A stretch of 64,000 nt of DNA from an uncultured Bacteroidales bacterium (GCA_944322565.1 CALUPG010000003.1:186001-250000), one strand, 5' to 3'. Numbered from the stretch's first letter, positions 17,335-25,393 are shown. Numbers and translations are program-made. Notes: generated by a model not told the origin, from the sequence alone.

Positions 17335-17517
17335 TCAATACTTATACTCATCTGGCGCAGTCTGATTCCATCCATATCTGAATCCTTCCTGAAAATCCGG
17401 GTCCATTGGATCACATGACATGAACATCGATACTGCTGTCAGCAGAGACAAAACAAGAAAGAGCATTTTCTTGATACTTTTCTTTTTAGTTGTAGCAATA
17501 GTTGTTTCCATAAACAA
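17335..17517 (-). CDS. Tiny lipoprotein, unknown
   Basis: This 60-residue product has a lysine-rich n-region, a hydrophobic core (MLFLVLSLLTAVSMF) and lipobox MFMSC. That leaves a mature peptide of only about 25 residues (CDPMDPDFQEGFRYGWNQTA...). An Asp after the lipid cysteine and short acidic peptides are common in Bacteroidota lipoproteins. The mature part is too short for a fold. Function is unknown. Confidence 0.5.
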   Translation of the reverse strand: MFMETTIATTKKKSIKKMLFLVLSLLTAVSMFMSCDPMDPDFQEGFRYGWNQTAPDEYKY

Positions 17518-17576
17518 ACGCTTTAAATGATTATAAATTAATATTAATGTTATCGCAAACTCCGCGAATAAATATT

Positions 17577-17951
17577 TTATTTTTTGAAATAAATCGTTCC
17601 GGCAATTGACAATGAGCTCAATGTCTGATGATCAGATTCATAAGTAAATGACCCCTTATATATTACTCTGCCATTATCAATCAGGCGAATTTCATTGCCA
17701 ATTACTGAATATTCACATGAAACGTCCAATCTGTCATTATAGTACATTTCGCATTTTCCGGAACTATACAGATAAATTTCTCGGCCGTCTCTGCTTCTCA
17801 GTCTTTGATTATGCCTGAATACAACCTCCGATTCTGATTGTAATTTCACCAATCTGTCATTGCGTATAAGACTCATGGCATCAGAAATAACCGGAACAGA
17901 TAAGAAGAGAAAATAAAATAGTGATATATAGATTAATTTATTTACTTTCAT
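17577..17951 (-). CDS. Small exported strand-rich protein, unknown
   Basis: This 124-residue protein has a signal peptide (LIYISLFYFLFLSVPVISDA) and strand pairs such as REIYLYSSGKCEMYYNDR and GNEIRLIDNGRVIYKGSFTY. The pattern resembles the preceding 129-residue protein, with which it overlaps by ATGA (start inside the upstream stop). They may be diverged duplicates, though I see no long identity. Confidence 0.5.
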   Translation of the reverse strand: MKVNKLIYISLFYFLFLSVPVISDAMSLIRNDRLVKLQSESEVVFRHNQRLRSRDGREIYLYSSGKCEMYYNDRLDVSCEYSVIGNEIRLIDNGRVIYKGSFTYESDHQTLSSLSIAGTIYFKK

Positions 17952-18337
17952 CTTAAGTTTGCTGTAAAATATAAACCATCAAAAGATATTCCCCACTTAT
18001 CTGATGTAGGGAAATATATCATACCGGAATATGTTCTTCCGTCAATATTGAATTCTATTCTATTGCTTCCGCCAGAATAGTATATTTCTCCTATTATTTC
18101 ATAAGTTCCATAGTGATAGCCGACACTTTCATCATACATTGTAACCTTCCCATTACTCCTTAATTCAATATATGCTACAGTTCTCCCATTTTCTTTATAG
18201 GTAAAATTACAATTGATGTAATCGGAAGATATTGAGACTAATTCAGATTCAGAATATAAGTGCGAATAATTCTCGTGAGCATCGGCATGGAGGGAAAAAA
18301 ATGACGCTACAATTAAAAATAAAGCTAAAGTTTTCAT
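17948..18337 (-). CDS. Small exported strand-rich protein, unknown
   Basis: This 129-residue protein has a signal peptide (MKTLALFLIVASFFSLHADA). It then shows a sequence of short strands with glycine turns (IELRSNGKVTMYDESVGYHYGTYEIIGE). Its stop overlaps the start of the next gene as ATGA. Its own ATG overlaps the stop of the broken lipoprotein frame upstream. Coupled translation across three frames is therefore likely when the upstream frame is intact. Confidence 0.5.
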   Translation of the reverse strand: MKTLALFLIVASFFSLHADAHENYSHLYSESELVSISSDYINCNFTYKENGRTVAYIELRSNGKVTMYDESVGYHYGTYEIIGEIYYSGGSNRIEFNIDGRTYSGMIYFPTSDKWGISFDGLYFTANLR

Positions 18338-18584
18338 AAAAAAAATTTAATAGAGTTGAAAATAATGTTTCTTAATATTAATACTGTGTTTGCAAACACA
18401 GGCAATGAGTAAATCAGGCAACCCGACTTGGCTCGGGACTCTGATATAGCCTCACCCAAATAAGTTCGGCCGCTTGAAGATTCCTGATAACCTTGGGCTG
18501 CGCCCGGAAGGCCACTGAACAATGCACTGCATGATGTGCAAAAGAATGCCGTAATAATTACAGCAATAGCTATAATTTTTTCAT
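18334..18584 (-). pseudogene. Lipoprotein gene with a frameshift in an A-tract at codons 2-3
   Basis: The minus-strand ATG at 18584-18582 is followed by six A residues, then TTATAG, so the literal frame stops at codon 5. Adding one A gives a continuous frame with a classic lipoprotein signal (MKKIIAIAVIITAFFCTSC) and a mature part of about 65 residues. It runs to a stop overlapping the next gene's ATG. The intact frame has a TGA just upstream of the A-tract and no other good start. Possible causes are a disabling mutation, slippage-based on/off switching, or a base-count error in the assembly. Confidence 0.55.
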
Positions 18585-18603
18585 GTCATTAATAATTTAA
18601 AGG

Positions 18604-18897
18604 TTAATTAATAACACATCCAAACAGCATTGTCTGAAGAAAATGGGGGAAAATCACAGATCCGAATACATACAAAAAACGCAGGTTCTCCCATTTTTCT
18701 TTTAGCTTTGAGGTCCTGAGAAAACCCTGTAATAAAAGAAAGGAATAGAATACCTGCGTGTATAACAGGCATCCACTCGCAATGTTCTCTATTACATTTT
18801 GAAATTTCTCAGGTTCCAAAGCCAAGAACAATGCAGCAAATGCAACATTATTTATTTCAATAACAGAAGTAAAAAGAACTTCTGTAATCCGTTTCAA
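18604..18897 (-). CDS. Doubtful small membrane protein or leader region
   Basis: This is a 97-codon open frame with two hydrophobic stretches (VAFAALFLALEP and LYTQVFYSFLLLQGFL). Its only upstream start is TTG, which lies inside a TAACTTTG (-7-type) element at 18895-18902. A transcript from that element would begin downstream of the TTG. Either the start is elsewhere or this is an untranslated leader of about 300 nt for the small exported-protein genes. Confidence 0.28.
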   Translation of the reverse strand: MKRITEVLFTSVIEINNVAFAALFLALEPEKFQNVIENIASGCLLYTQVFYSFLLLQGFLRTSKLKEKWENLRFLYVFGSVIFPHFLQTMLFGCVIN

Positions 18898-19017
18898 AGT
18901 TAGTAATTTTTAATTATACGCAAAATATTTTAGCTGATTTTGAACAACAAGCCAAGAGTACCCGTACAATTTGGATGTATTTTTACGGACAGGCATTATT
19001 TCAGACGATATTTTTTA

Positions 19018-19025
19018 TAACTTTG
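19018..19025 (+). promoter_or_regulatory. -7 element of the hdr-like operon
   Basis: TAACTTTG matches TAnnTTTG and ends 29 bp before the ATG at 19055. No clear -33 TTTG is present, so activation by a regulator is possible. The element lies inside an in-frame upstream extension of hdrC (ATG at 18971), which argues for the start at 19055. Confidence 0.45.
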
Positions 19026-19054
19026 CAGAATTACGTGTACTACAAACAGCAAAA

Positions 19055-19759
19055 ATGGGTAAACTTTACGATGAACTGGCCAAGGACTACAGAGTCAGGG
19101 AGGGACTCAAGACCTGCATCAACTGCGGTACCTGCACTGCCATCTGTCCTGCAGCCGAATTCTATAAATACGACCCCAGGAAGATTGTTGACATAGTTCA
19201 GAGCAAGGACGAGGCGGCAATCGAGAAACTGCTCAAAAGCGACGTGATCTGGTACTGCGGGGAATGCATGTCCTGCGTGACGAGATGTCCGAGGAAAAAT
19301 GCCCCGGGGCTTGTCATCATGGCCCTGCGCAATCTGTCCGCCAGGCTGGGTTACTTCGTATGCTCGGAAAAGGGGCGGCAGCTGTATCCTCTGACAAAAA
19401 TTCTCACAGGCAACATACTCAACTACGGATATTGCGTCTATCCGGACACATTCAGATGGGAAGACCATGTGGAATCCGGACCAGTCATGAAATGGCATCT
19501 GGAACACAAGGAAGACACCTTTGCCAGGGTCGGCGCTAATTTCAAGGGAGACGGCCCGGGAATCCTGAGGAAAATCCCACAGGAATCACTTGACGAGCTG
19601 AAGAGCATCTTTGATGTCACGGGTGGCACTGAAAGAATCGAGGCGGTGAACAAATTTTCAGAGGAAAAGGCAGCCGAGATGGGAATGGACATGGATGAAT
19701 ATTTAGAAGAGACATTCACCCATATTTCCCCAGGACATCTTAACAGTGAAGAGGATTAG
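19055..19759 (+). CDS. HdrC-like 2[4Fe-4S] electron-transfer subunit
   Basis: This 234-residue protein has two ferredoxin motifs, C21-x2-C24-x2-C27-x3-C31 and C68-x2-C71-x2-C74-x3-C78, each ending in CP. The arrangement is that of heterodisulfide reductase HdrC. The C-terminal 130 residues lack further cysteine clusters and extend beyond a minimal HdrC. The HdrB-like gene follows 23 bp later. In the family, HdrC carries electrons between the HdrA flavin subunit and the HdrB catalytic subunit. The start is chosen from the promoter position; an ATG 84 bp upstream is in frame. Confidence 0.8.
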   Translation: MGKLYDELAKDYRVREGLKTCINCGTCTAICPAAEFYKYDPRKIVDIVQSKDEAAIEKLLKSDVIWYCGECMSCVTRCPRKNAPGLVIMALRNLSARLGYFVCSEKGRQLYPLTKILTGNILNYGYCVYPDTFRWEDHVESGPVMKWHLEHKEDTFARVGANFKGDGPGILRKIPQESLDELKSIFDVTGGTERIEAVNKFSEEKAAEMGMDMDEYLEETFTHISPGHLNSEED

Positions 19760-19782
19760 CCTCTGACAGAAAAGACAGAATC

Positions 19783-20853
19783 ATGATTTATCAAGGAAAA
19801 CAGAAGATATGGGCGGATTATCAGAAAGAAATTCCGGATGACCGCTGGTATTATGTGAGGAGCTGCATCAGGCAGAACTTTTTCCCGGGAGCGGAAAAGA
19901 TGTTCATGGAGATATGCCGCAATGTGCTCAAGAAGGACTTTTACGAAAGCGCAAGCCACACCACATGCGGAGGCATCGCCTATCACTGCGACACCATCCC
20001 GCAGGAGACGGTGATGACTATCGTGGCAAGGCAGTTTGCCCTTATGACGGAAGCCGGATATGAGAATTATGTGGCTTCATGCATCACCTCTTTCGGCAAC
20101 TACATCGAAATCCTCGAGACATGGAACGAGTTCCCGGAGCTCGAGGCAAAGATACGCGAGATGCTCTGGAAGGCATGCCGCAGGGAATTCAACAAGCCGA
20201 AATATGTGGCACATGCAAGCGACCTCATATACAAATACAGGAATCTCATCGCGGAAAGGGCGAAATACCGCCTGATAAACAAGAATACCGGAGAGCCGCT
20301 CAAGGTGGTCGAGCACATCGGCTGCCACTACTCCAAGATGTTCCCTTCCAAGGGCGTCGGAGGGGCCGAATACCCTTATGTGCTCTGCGGAATGGTCGAG
20401 GCCTGGGGCGGCAATGTGATTGACTATCCCGAGAGACGCCATTGCTGCGGCTACGGCTTCAGGCAATACCATATCAAGGCCAACAGAGGCTATTCAATCT
20501 CCAACACCCACAAGAAATTTGAGTCCATGGAGCCTTACCACCCGGACATGATCATCACAAACTGCCCGGGATGCCCGTACTTTATGGACAGGTGGCAGTA
20601 CGCAATCGCGGAGATGGAAGGCAAGACATACGGGGAGAACGGGTACGGGATTCCTGTCTTCACATACGAGGAAGTCGCAGGTCTTGTGCTCGGATACGAC
20701 CCGTGGGATCTCGGGCTGCAGCTGCATCAGGTCGCAGTCGAGCCTCTTCTCGACAAGATGGGCATAGAATATGACCCGAAAAGAAAATACGAGGGACTGA
20801 ACCACAAGGACCTGCTCAAGCCGGAACTTCCGGGGGTGCTCAGATGCTGCTGA
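19783..20853 (+). CDS. HdrB-like subunit with one intact and one degenerate CCG module
   Basis: This 356-residue protein is built of two CCG modules, the domains that bind noncubane [4Fe-4S] clusters in heterodisulfide reductase. The C-terminal module is intact: C181, C221-C222-G223 and C261-P-G-C264. The N-terminal module keeps C28, C62 and C100 but has Thr61 where the first Cys of CCG belongs and Ser103 in the final CxxC. Probably only one catalytic cluster is formed, unlike methanogen HdrB, which has two. It ends in a CC dipeptide. It sits between HdrC-like and HdrA-like genes. The substrate is unknown and need not be CoM-S-S-CoB. Confidence 0.8.
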   Translation: MIYQGKQKIWADYQKEIPDDRWYYVRSCIRQNFFPGAEKMFMEICRNVLKKDFYESASHTTCGGIAYHCDTIPQETVMTIVARQFALMTEAGYENYVASCITSFGNYIEILETWNEFPELEAKIREMLWKACRREFNKPKYVAHASDLIYKYRNLIAERAKYRLINKNTGEPLKVVEHIGCHYSKMFPSKGVGGAEYPYVLCGMVEAWGGNVIDYPERRHCCGYGFRQYHIKANRGYSISNTHKKFESMEPYHPDMIITNCPGCPYFMDRWQYAIAEMEGKTYGENGYGIPVFTYEEVAGLVLGYDPWDLGLQLHQVAVEPLLDKMGIEYDPKRKYEGLNHKDLLKPELPGVLRCC

Positions 20854-20921
20854 CCCGGATTCCGTGCCGCAGGACATCATGCGCCGTATAATATTTAAAA
20901 AAAACGATGAAAGCCGTATAA

Positions 20922-21944
20922 ATGAAAGAGAACATCCTTATAATAGGCGGGGGCATCGCAGGACTTGAGGCTGCCGCACAACTCTTCAGACTGGGCTACA
21001 ATCCCATAATTGTAGAAAAAGAAGACCATCTCGGCGGACATGTGGCCGGATGGAACAGACTTTTTCCAGACATGAGCCCGGCAGAAGACCTTGTCGCAAG
21101 ACTCACCGAAGCAGCAGGAGAAGCCAACATCTTCCTCAATACCAGAATAGCCTTTGTCAACAAGCTGAAAGACAGCTACAACATAATGCTGACCAACGGC
21201 ATTTCGGTCATCACCAGAATACTGCTCTTCGCCACCGGATTCTCGCTCTTCGATGCTTCCAAGAAGGAGGAATACGGATATGGAGTATATGACAAGGTCA
21301 TGACCAACAGAGACCTCGAGAACTGGTTCAACACAGGGCAGGACGAAAGGATTCCGGAAGAAGGACCGAGGGCTATGGGCTTCGTGCACTGCGTGGGCTC
21401 AAGAGACGAAAAGGCAAAGAACCCGCAGTGTTCAAAAGTCTGCTGCATCACTGCCGTAAAACAGGCCATTGAGATGAAGCAGAAATTCCCTGATGCAATG
21501 GTATACTGCTTCTACATGGATCTGAGGATGTTCGGAAAAAAATACGAGGATTTCTACATCAGCGCGCAGCGTGACTACGGAGTCCGCTTCATCAGAGGTC
21601 GCGTGTCGGAAGTCAGCGAAAACATTGAGGGCAACCTCGTGGTCAAGGCAGAGGACACATTGTCCGGCAAGCCGATAAAAGTCACACTCGACCTGCTCGT
21701 GCTTATGTCCGGAATTGTATGCAACCAGGAGATATGCAAGTCGGCGGCCCAGCTTTCTCTTCCGATGGACTCGGACGGCTTCCTCAAGAGCAGGGACAAT
21801 GTCGCGGATATAATTGAGTCACCCAAGGAAGGAATCTTCTACGCCGGGGCCTGCACTGGACCGAAGACAGTCCCGGAGACACTTGCCGAGGCCCGCTCGG
21901 CGGCTCTGGAGATACACAATTATATCATAAGCAGCAGGAAATGA
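20922..21944 (+). CDS. Short HdrA-like FAD/Fe-S subunit
   Basis: This 340-residue flavoprotein has the FAD-binding loop GGGIAG (residues 9-14). It also has Cys157, Cys170, Cys174 and Cys175, whose spacing 13-4-1 is that of the cysteines holding the unusual [4Fe-4S] cluster beside FAD in HdrA. It lacks the extra ferredoxin domains and the thioredoxin-reductase-like insert of the larger methanogen HdrA, so in size it resembles QmoA or sHdrA. A GCCGTATAA repeat flanks the 68-bp gap before it. The stop overlaps the next gene (ATGA), indicating coupled translation. It probably passes electrons between HdrC subunits and a partner. Confidence 0.8.
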   Translation: MKENILIIGGGIAGLEAAAQLFRLGYNPIIVEKEDHLGGHVAGWNRLFPDMSPAEDLVARLTEAAGEANIFLNTRIAFVNKLKDSYNIMLTNGISVITRILLFATGFSLFDASKKEEYGYGVYDKVMTNRDLENWFNTGQDERIPEEGPRAMGFVHCVGSRDEKAKNPQCSKVCCITAVKQAIEMKQKFPDAMVYCFYMDLRMFGKKYEDFYISAQRDYGVRFIRGRVSEVSENIEGNLVVKAEDTLSGKPIKVTLDLLVLMSGIVCNQEICKSAAQLSLPMDSDGFLKSRDNVADIIESPKEGIFYAGACTGPKTVPETLAEARSAALEIHNYIISSRK

Positions 21945-22270
21945 TAGATTTCGGATTCAAAATATCGCCAAGTTCAGCCATCAATATGGACAATGCAGAC
22001 CTCTCGCTCTATGAAAAAGTGAGGGAGATTGAGCCTGACATAAGCAAGTGCATTGCCTGCGGCTCATGCTCGGCAACATGCCCTGCAGGCAGATTCTCCG
22101 GAATGAGCGTCAGAAAATGCATTCTGGACCTGCAGCGGGGCAAGAAAAATGAAGTGAAGAAAATGCTTTCATGCTGCATGCTATGCGGGAAATGCACCAT
22201 GGTATGCCCGAGAGGCATCAATACGAGGCATCTGATACTTTCCATCTGCAAACTGTACAAGGAGGACTGA
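21941..22270 (+). CDS. Second HdrC-like ferredoxin subunit
   Basis: This 109-residue protein consists of little more than two [4Fe-4S] motifs, C37/C40/C43/C47 and C79/C82/C85/C89. Both end in CP, and an extra Cys78 precedes the second. It is smaller than the first HdrC of the cluster. The start overlaps the HdrA-like stop by 4 bp, and the membrane HdrED-like gene begins 3 bp after its stop. It is positioned to link the flavin subunit to the membrane subunit. Confidence 0.8.
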   Translation: MIDFGFKISPSSAINMDNADLSLYEKVREIEPDISKCIACGSCSATCPAGRFSGMSVRKCILDLQRGKKNEVKKMLSCCMLCGKCTMVCPRGINTRHLILSICKLYKED

Positions 22271-22273
22271 CGC

Positions 22274-24073
22274 GTGGAAGAAAGATTTCTGACAGGATAC
22301 AACGACTTTGTGCTGCCGTTCATGATAGGAATGATTTTCATCCTGTCATACTGTCTGGTGGCCCTCGTACGCATAATAATGCAGCTTCCGGGCAATGACA
22401 GAAAGAAGTTCTTCATCTCTCTCGTCACCCCGAAGACAATGGCAAAGAACATACGGGACATATTCTGCGACTGTCTCTTCCATGTCAAGCTCTGGAAAAG
22501 GAACAAACTTCTGGGATACATGCATTCCAGCATAGCCTTCGGCTGGTTCATGCTGATTGTCGTGGGACACATTGAAGTTCTGCTCTATACGCCGCACAGG
22601 GCCAAACTGTTATACTTCCCTATTTTCTTCAGATACTTTGTGGCAGAGACAGAAGAAACAATGCGCGGGGCATTCTTCTTTTTCCTTATGGACTTCTTCC
22701 TTCTCATGGTACTCAGCGGCATTTTCCTGGCCATGTTCAAGAGAATCCAGTCGGGCGTATTCGGAATGCGCAGGACCACAAACCCGAGTTTCCTTGACCT
22801 GATAGGACTGTATTCCCTCTGGGCGATATTCCCGCTGAGGCTTCTGGCAGAAGGATTTACCGCAGACATCAGCGGAGGCTCGTTCCTTACCAAGTCCCTG
22901 AACTATGTCCTGCACTCGTTCCTGAGCGACCATGCCAACATGCTGCCCGCCTGGTGGGCATATTCATGTGCCCTGGGAATATTCTTGATTGTACTTCCTT
23001 TCACAAGATACATGCACATCCCGGCTGAGATTCTGCTGATTCCGCTCCGGAACGCCGGCATAAAAATCAGAAATGCCAGAAAAGGACTGGCAAAGGCTGA
23101 AGTGTATGCCTGTCCGAGCTGCGGACTGTGCATTGACGCCTGTCCTATGGGCGTGATGAAGACCCATATCAAGGACACTACGGTCTATCTTAACCGCCAG
23201 ATACGCCGCAACAACGAAAGGAGGATAGAGGAAATCAGTGACAAATGCCTTCTCTGCGGCAAATGTACGGCAATCTGTCCGGTCGGAGTCGAGGGAGACA
23301 AGCTCAGGATAGCGCAGCGGTCACTGCGCAAATACGCCATCAACCAGGATTATTCTGGCATAGACACGGATCAGCTCCATGTCAAGGGAGAAAAGGTCAT
23401 GTACTTCGCCGGCTGCATGACGGCCCTGACACCGGCAATCAGCAAGGCAATGGAGTCCCTGCTCCGGAAGGCTGGAGTCAGCTACAGCTTCATGGACAGG
23501 GACGGAGGCATCTGCTGCGGTCGTCCGATGCTGATGGCCGGGAGGTTTGACCAGGCTCGCCAGATGGTGGAAAAGAACACGGAAATCATCAAGGCCTCGG
23601 GCGCGGACACCCTGCTTCTCTCATGCCCGATATGCTACAGGATATTCAGGGAGAAATACCGGCTCGAAGGCATCAGGATAATTCACCACACCGAATATAT
23701 TGCGGAACTCATCAGGCAGGGCAGGCTCAGTATGGACAAGGGGTATACAAAATATGTATTCCATGACCCTTGCGAACTCGGCAGAGGATGCGGAGTCTAT
23801 GAAGAGCCTCGCGAAGTACTGTCATATGCCGGAGAACTTGTGGAGGCGACGAAGAACAGGAAAGAAAGCATCTGCTGCGGCGGAAGCCTCGGCAGCCTTA
23901 CCCTCGGCTTCGATAAGAGAAAGTCAATGACAGAGAACGCTCTTGCCAACCTAACTGAAGCCTCGCCAGATGTCATCGCCACTGCCTGTCCTCTGTGCCG
24001 GAGTACATTTGTCAGATATGCCGACCGCCCGGTGGAGGACATAGCCGAGATAATTGACAGGAATTGTATATAG
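22274..24073 (+). CDS. Membrane HdrE-HdrD fusion: cytochrome-b-like domain, ferredoxin and two CCG modules
   Basis: This 599-residue protein begins at a GTG. Residues 12-260 hold about five transmembrane helices of NarI/HdrE type with candidate heme histidines (H84, H99, H214, H220, H248). A 2[4Fe-4S] ferredoxin follows (C280/283/286/290; C325/328/331/335). Then come two complete CCG modules (C381, C414-C415, C451/C454; C500, C534-C535, C572/C575). This combines HdrE and HdrD in one chain, comparable to DsrMK- or HmeCD-type modules. The family exchanges electrons between (mena)quinone and a thiol/disulfide or related sulfur substrate. It is the only fully equipped catalytic CCG protein of the cluster. 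Confidence 0.82.
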   Translation: MEERFLTGYNDFVLPFMIGMIFILSYCLVALVRIIMQLPGNDRKKFFISLVTPKTMAKNIRDIFCDCLFHVKLWKRNKLLGYMHSSIAFGWFMLIVVGHIEVLLYTPHRAKLLYFPIFFRYFVAETEETMRGAFFFFLMDFFLLMVLSGIFLAMFKRIQSGVFGMRRTTNPSFLDLIGLYSLWAIFPLRLLAEGFTADISGGSFLTKSLNYVLHSFLSDHANMLPAWWAYSCALGIFLIVLPFTRYMHIPAEILLIPLRNAGIKIRNARKGLAKAEVYACPSCGLCIDACPMGVMKTHIKDTTVYLNRQIRRNNERRIEEISDKCLLCGKCTAICPVGVEGDKLRIAQRSLRKYAINQDYSGIDTDQLHVKGEKVMYFAGCMTALTPAISKAMESLLRKAGVSYSFMDRDGGICCGRPMLMAGRFDQARQMVEKNTEIIKASGADTLLLSCPICYRIFREKYRLEGIRIIHHTEYIAELIRQGRLSMDKGYTKYVFHDPCELGRGCGVYEEPREVLSYAGELVEATKNRKESICCGGSLGSLTLGFDKRKSMTENALANLTEASPDVIATACPLCRSTFVRYADRPVEDIAEIIDRNCI

Positions 24074-24093
24074 TAAACCAAAATATTTATACC

Positions 24094-25386
24094 ATGACAT
24101 TCACACCTACCAAGTACAAACTTATGAACTGCGGGACAGGAAGGGTATTTGAGGACGAAGGTTGGACTCTCACCGACCCGCAGGGTGACGGTCCTGCTCT
24201 TGTGAGGGCTGTCTATGAGAAAAAAACATTCGAACTCAGGAAAGATCTTGACGGATTCTACAAATTCGCGGACTGGCTTCCTATACAAAGGACACTTCTC
24301 CACTCTCATGTGCCGGTCACCTACAGGAGCACAGCCCTTGCAGGATATCTCGGACTTGAGAACCTCTATATAACCTTCTCGGGCTATTTTCCGAAAATTG
24401 GGGCACAAATGGAGACATGCTCATTCAAGGAGACCGAAGCCTATTCCGTCTGCGCAAGGCTGCCGGAAAAGCATGACAAAGTGCTTGTAGTGGCGTCAGC
24501 CGGCAATACGGCAAGGGCATTCGCAAAAGTCTGCTCTGACAACAACATCCCGCTGCTTCTGTCCATTCCTCTTGACAACATCAGCGCTCTATGGTTCCAT
24601 AAGCCGCTCAATGACTGCGTAAAAATCATCGCAGCCCCGCAGGGAGGCGACTACTTTGACGCAATAATGCTCGGAGACAAGGTCTGCGAGGCTGCCCCGG
24701 ACAGATTCATGGCAGAAGGCGGAGCCAAGAACATAGCGCGCCGCGACGGGATGGGAACAACATTGCTCTCAGCAGTTGAAGTGACCGGACGCATTCCGGA
24801 TGCCTATTTTCAGGCTGTCGGAAGCGGCACAGGCTCCATCGCCGTCTGGGAGAACAACCTCAGACTCATAGAAGACGGGCGTTTCGGAAAGCACAGGATG
24901 AGACTTTATCCGTCGCAGAACTCTCCGTTCACGATTATGTATGATTCCTGGAAAGCACGCTCCCGCAAGCTTGTTCCGCTCTCAGCCGACGAGGCGAGAG
25001 CCCAGGCAGCAGAAATAAAGGCCAAGGTACTCTCCAACAGAAAGCCGCCATATTCTCTTGCCGGCGGACTGTTCGATGCAATGAACGATGCCGGAGGCGA
25101 CATGTTCAAGGTCACCAACAATGAACTTGAGGTATGGAAAGAACGGTTCCAGGCACTTGAAGGCATTGACATCTATTCTGCGGCATCAGTGGCTGTGGCC
25201 AGTCTTGCCCAGGCCGTGGAATCAGGGGCTGTCGCCAAAGACGAACTCATCATGCTCAACATCACCGGAGGAGGCGAAGCTCTTACCAAGAAGCACCATG
25301 AGGTGGTCTATGCAAAGCCAGATCTGGTGATTGACACATTCCTGCCTGCCGGGGAAATTGCCGACATGGTCGAAAAACTCTTCTGA
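24094..25386 (+). CDS. Cysteate synthase (PLP-dependent, threonine-synthase-like)
   Basis: This 430-residue fold-type II PLP enzyme has the PLP lysine in CSFKETEAY (K112), SAGNTARAF (135-143) and the phosphate loop VGSGTGS (242-248). The segments YFQAVGSGTGSIAVWE, ARRDGMGT and NLYITFSGYFP match what I recall of Methanosarcina cysteate synthase rather than housekeeping threonine synthase. That family converts O-phospho-L-serine and sulfite to L-cysteate. In Bacteroidota cysteate is the head group of sulfonolipids. It starts 20 bp after the HdrED-like gene, within the same run. ATG 24094 is preferred over a start at 24064 inside the upstream gene. Plain threonine synthase is the alternative. 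Confidence 0.78.
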   Translation: MTFTPTKYKLMNCGTGRVFEDEGWTLTDPQGDGPALVRAVYEKKTFELRKDLDGFYKFADWLPIQRTLLHSHVPVTYRSTALAGYLGLENLYITFSGYFPKIGAQMETCSFKETEAYSVCARLPEKHDKVLVVASAGNTARAFAKVCSDNNIPLLLSIPLDNISALWFHKPLNDCVKIIAAPQGGDYFDAIMLGDKVCEAAPDRFMAEGGAKNIARRDGMGTTLLSAVEVTGRIPDAYFQAVGSGTGSIAVWENNLRLIEDGRFGKHRMRLYPSQNSPFTIMYDSWKARSRKLVPLSADEARAQAAEIKAKVLSNRKPPYSLAGGLFDAMNDAGGDMFKVTNNELEVWKERFQALEGIDIYSAASVAVASLAQAVESGAVAKDELIMLNITGGGEALTKKHHEVVYAKPDLVIDTFLPAGEIADMVEKLF

Positions 25387-25393
25387 CACAGCC

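Noticed and set aside
18334-18522. A 62-residue protein starting at a TTG at 18522
   Set aside because: The same frame continues upstream through a full lipoprotein signal peptide to an A-tract beside an ATG. The TTG is an artefact of the frameshift, not a true start.
19055-24073. A methanogen-type CoM-S-S-CoB heterodisulfide reductase
   Set aside because: The HdrB has lost two cluster cysteines, no hydrogenase or MvhD gene is present, and the other genes are bacterial Bacteroidales genes.
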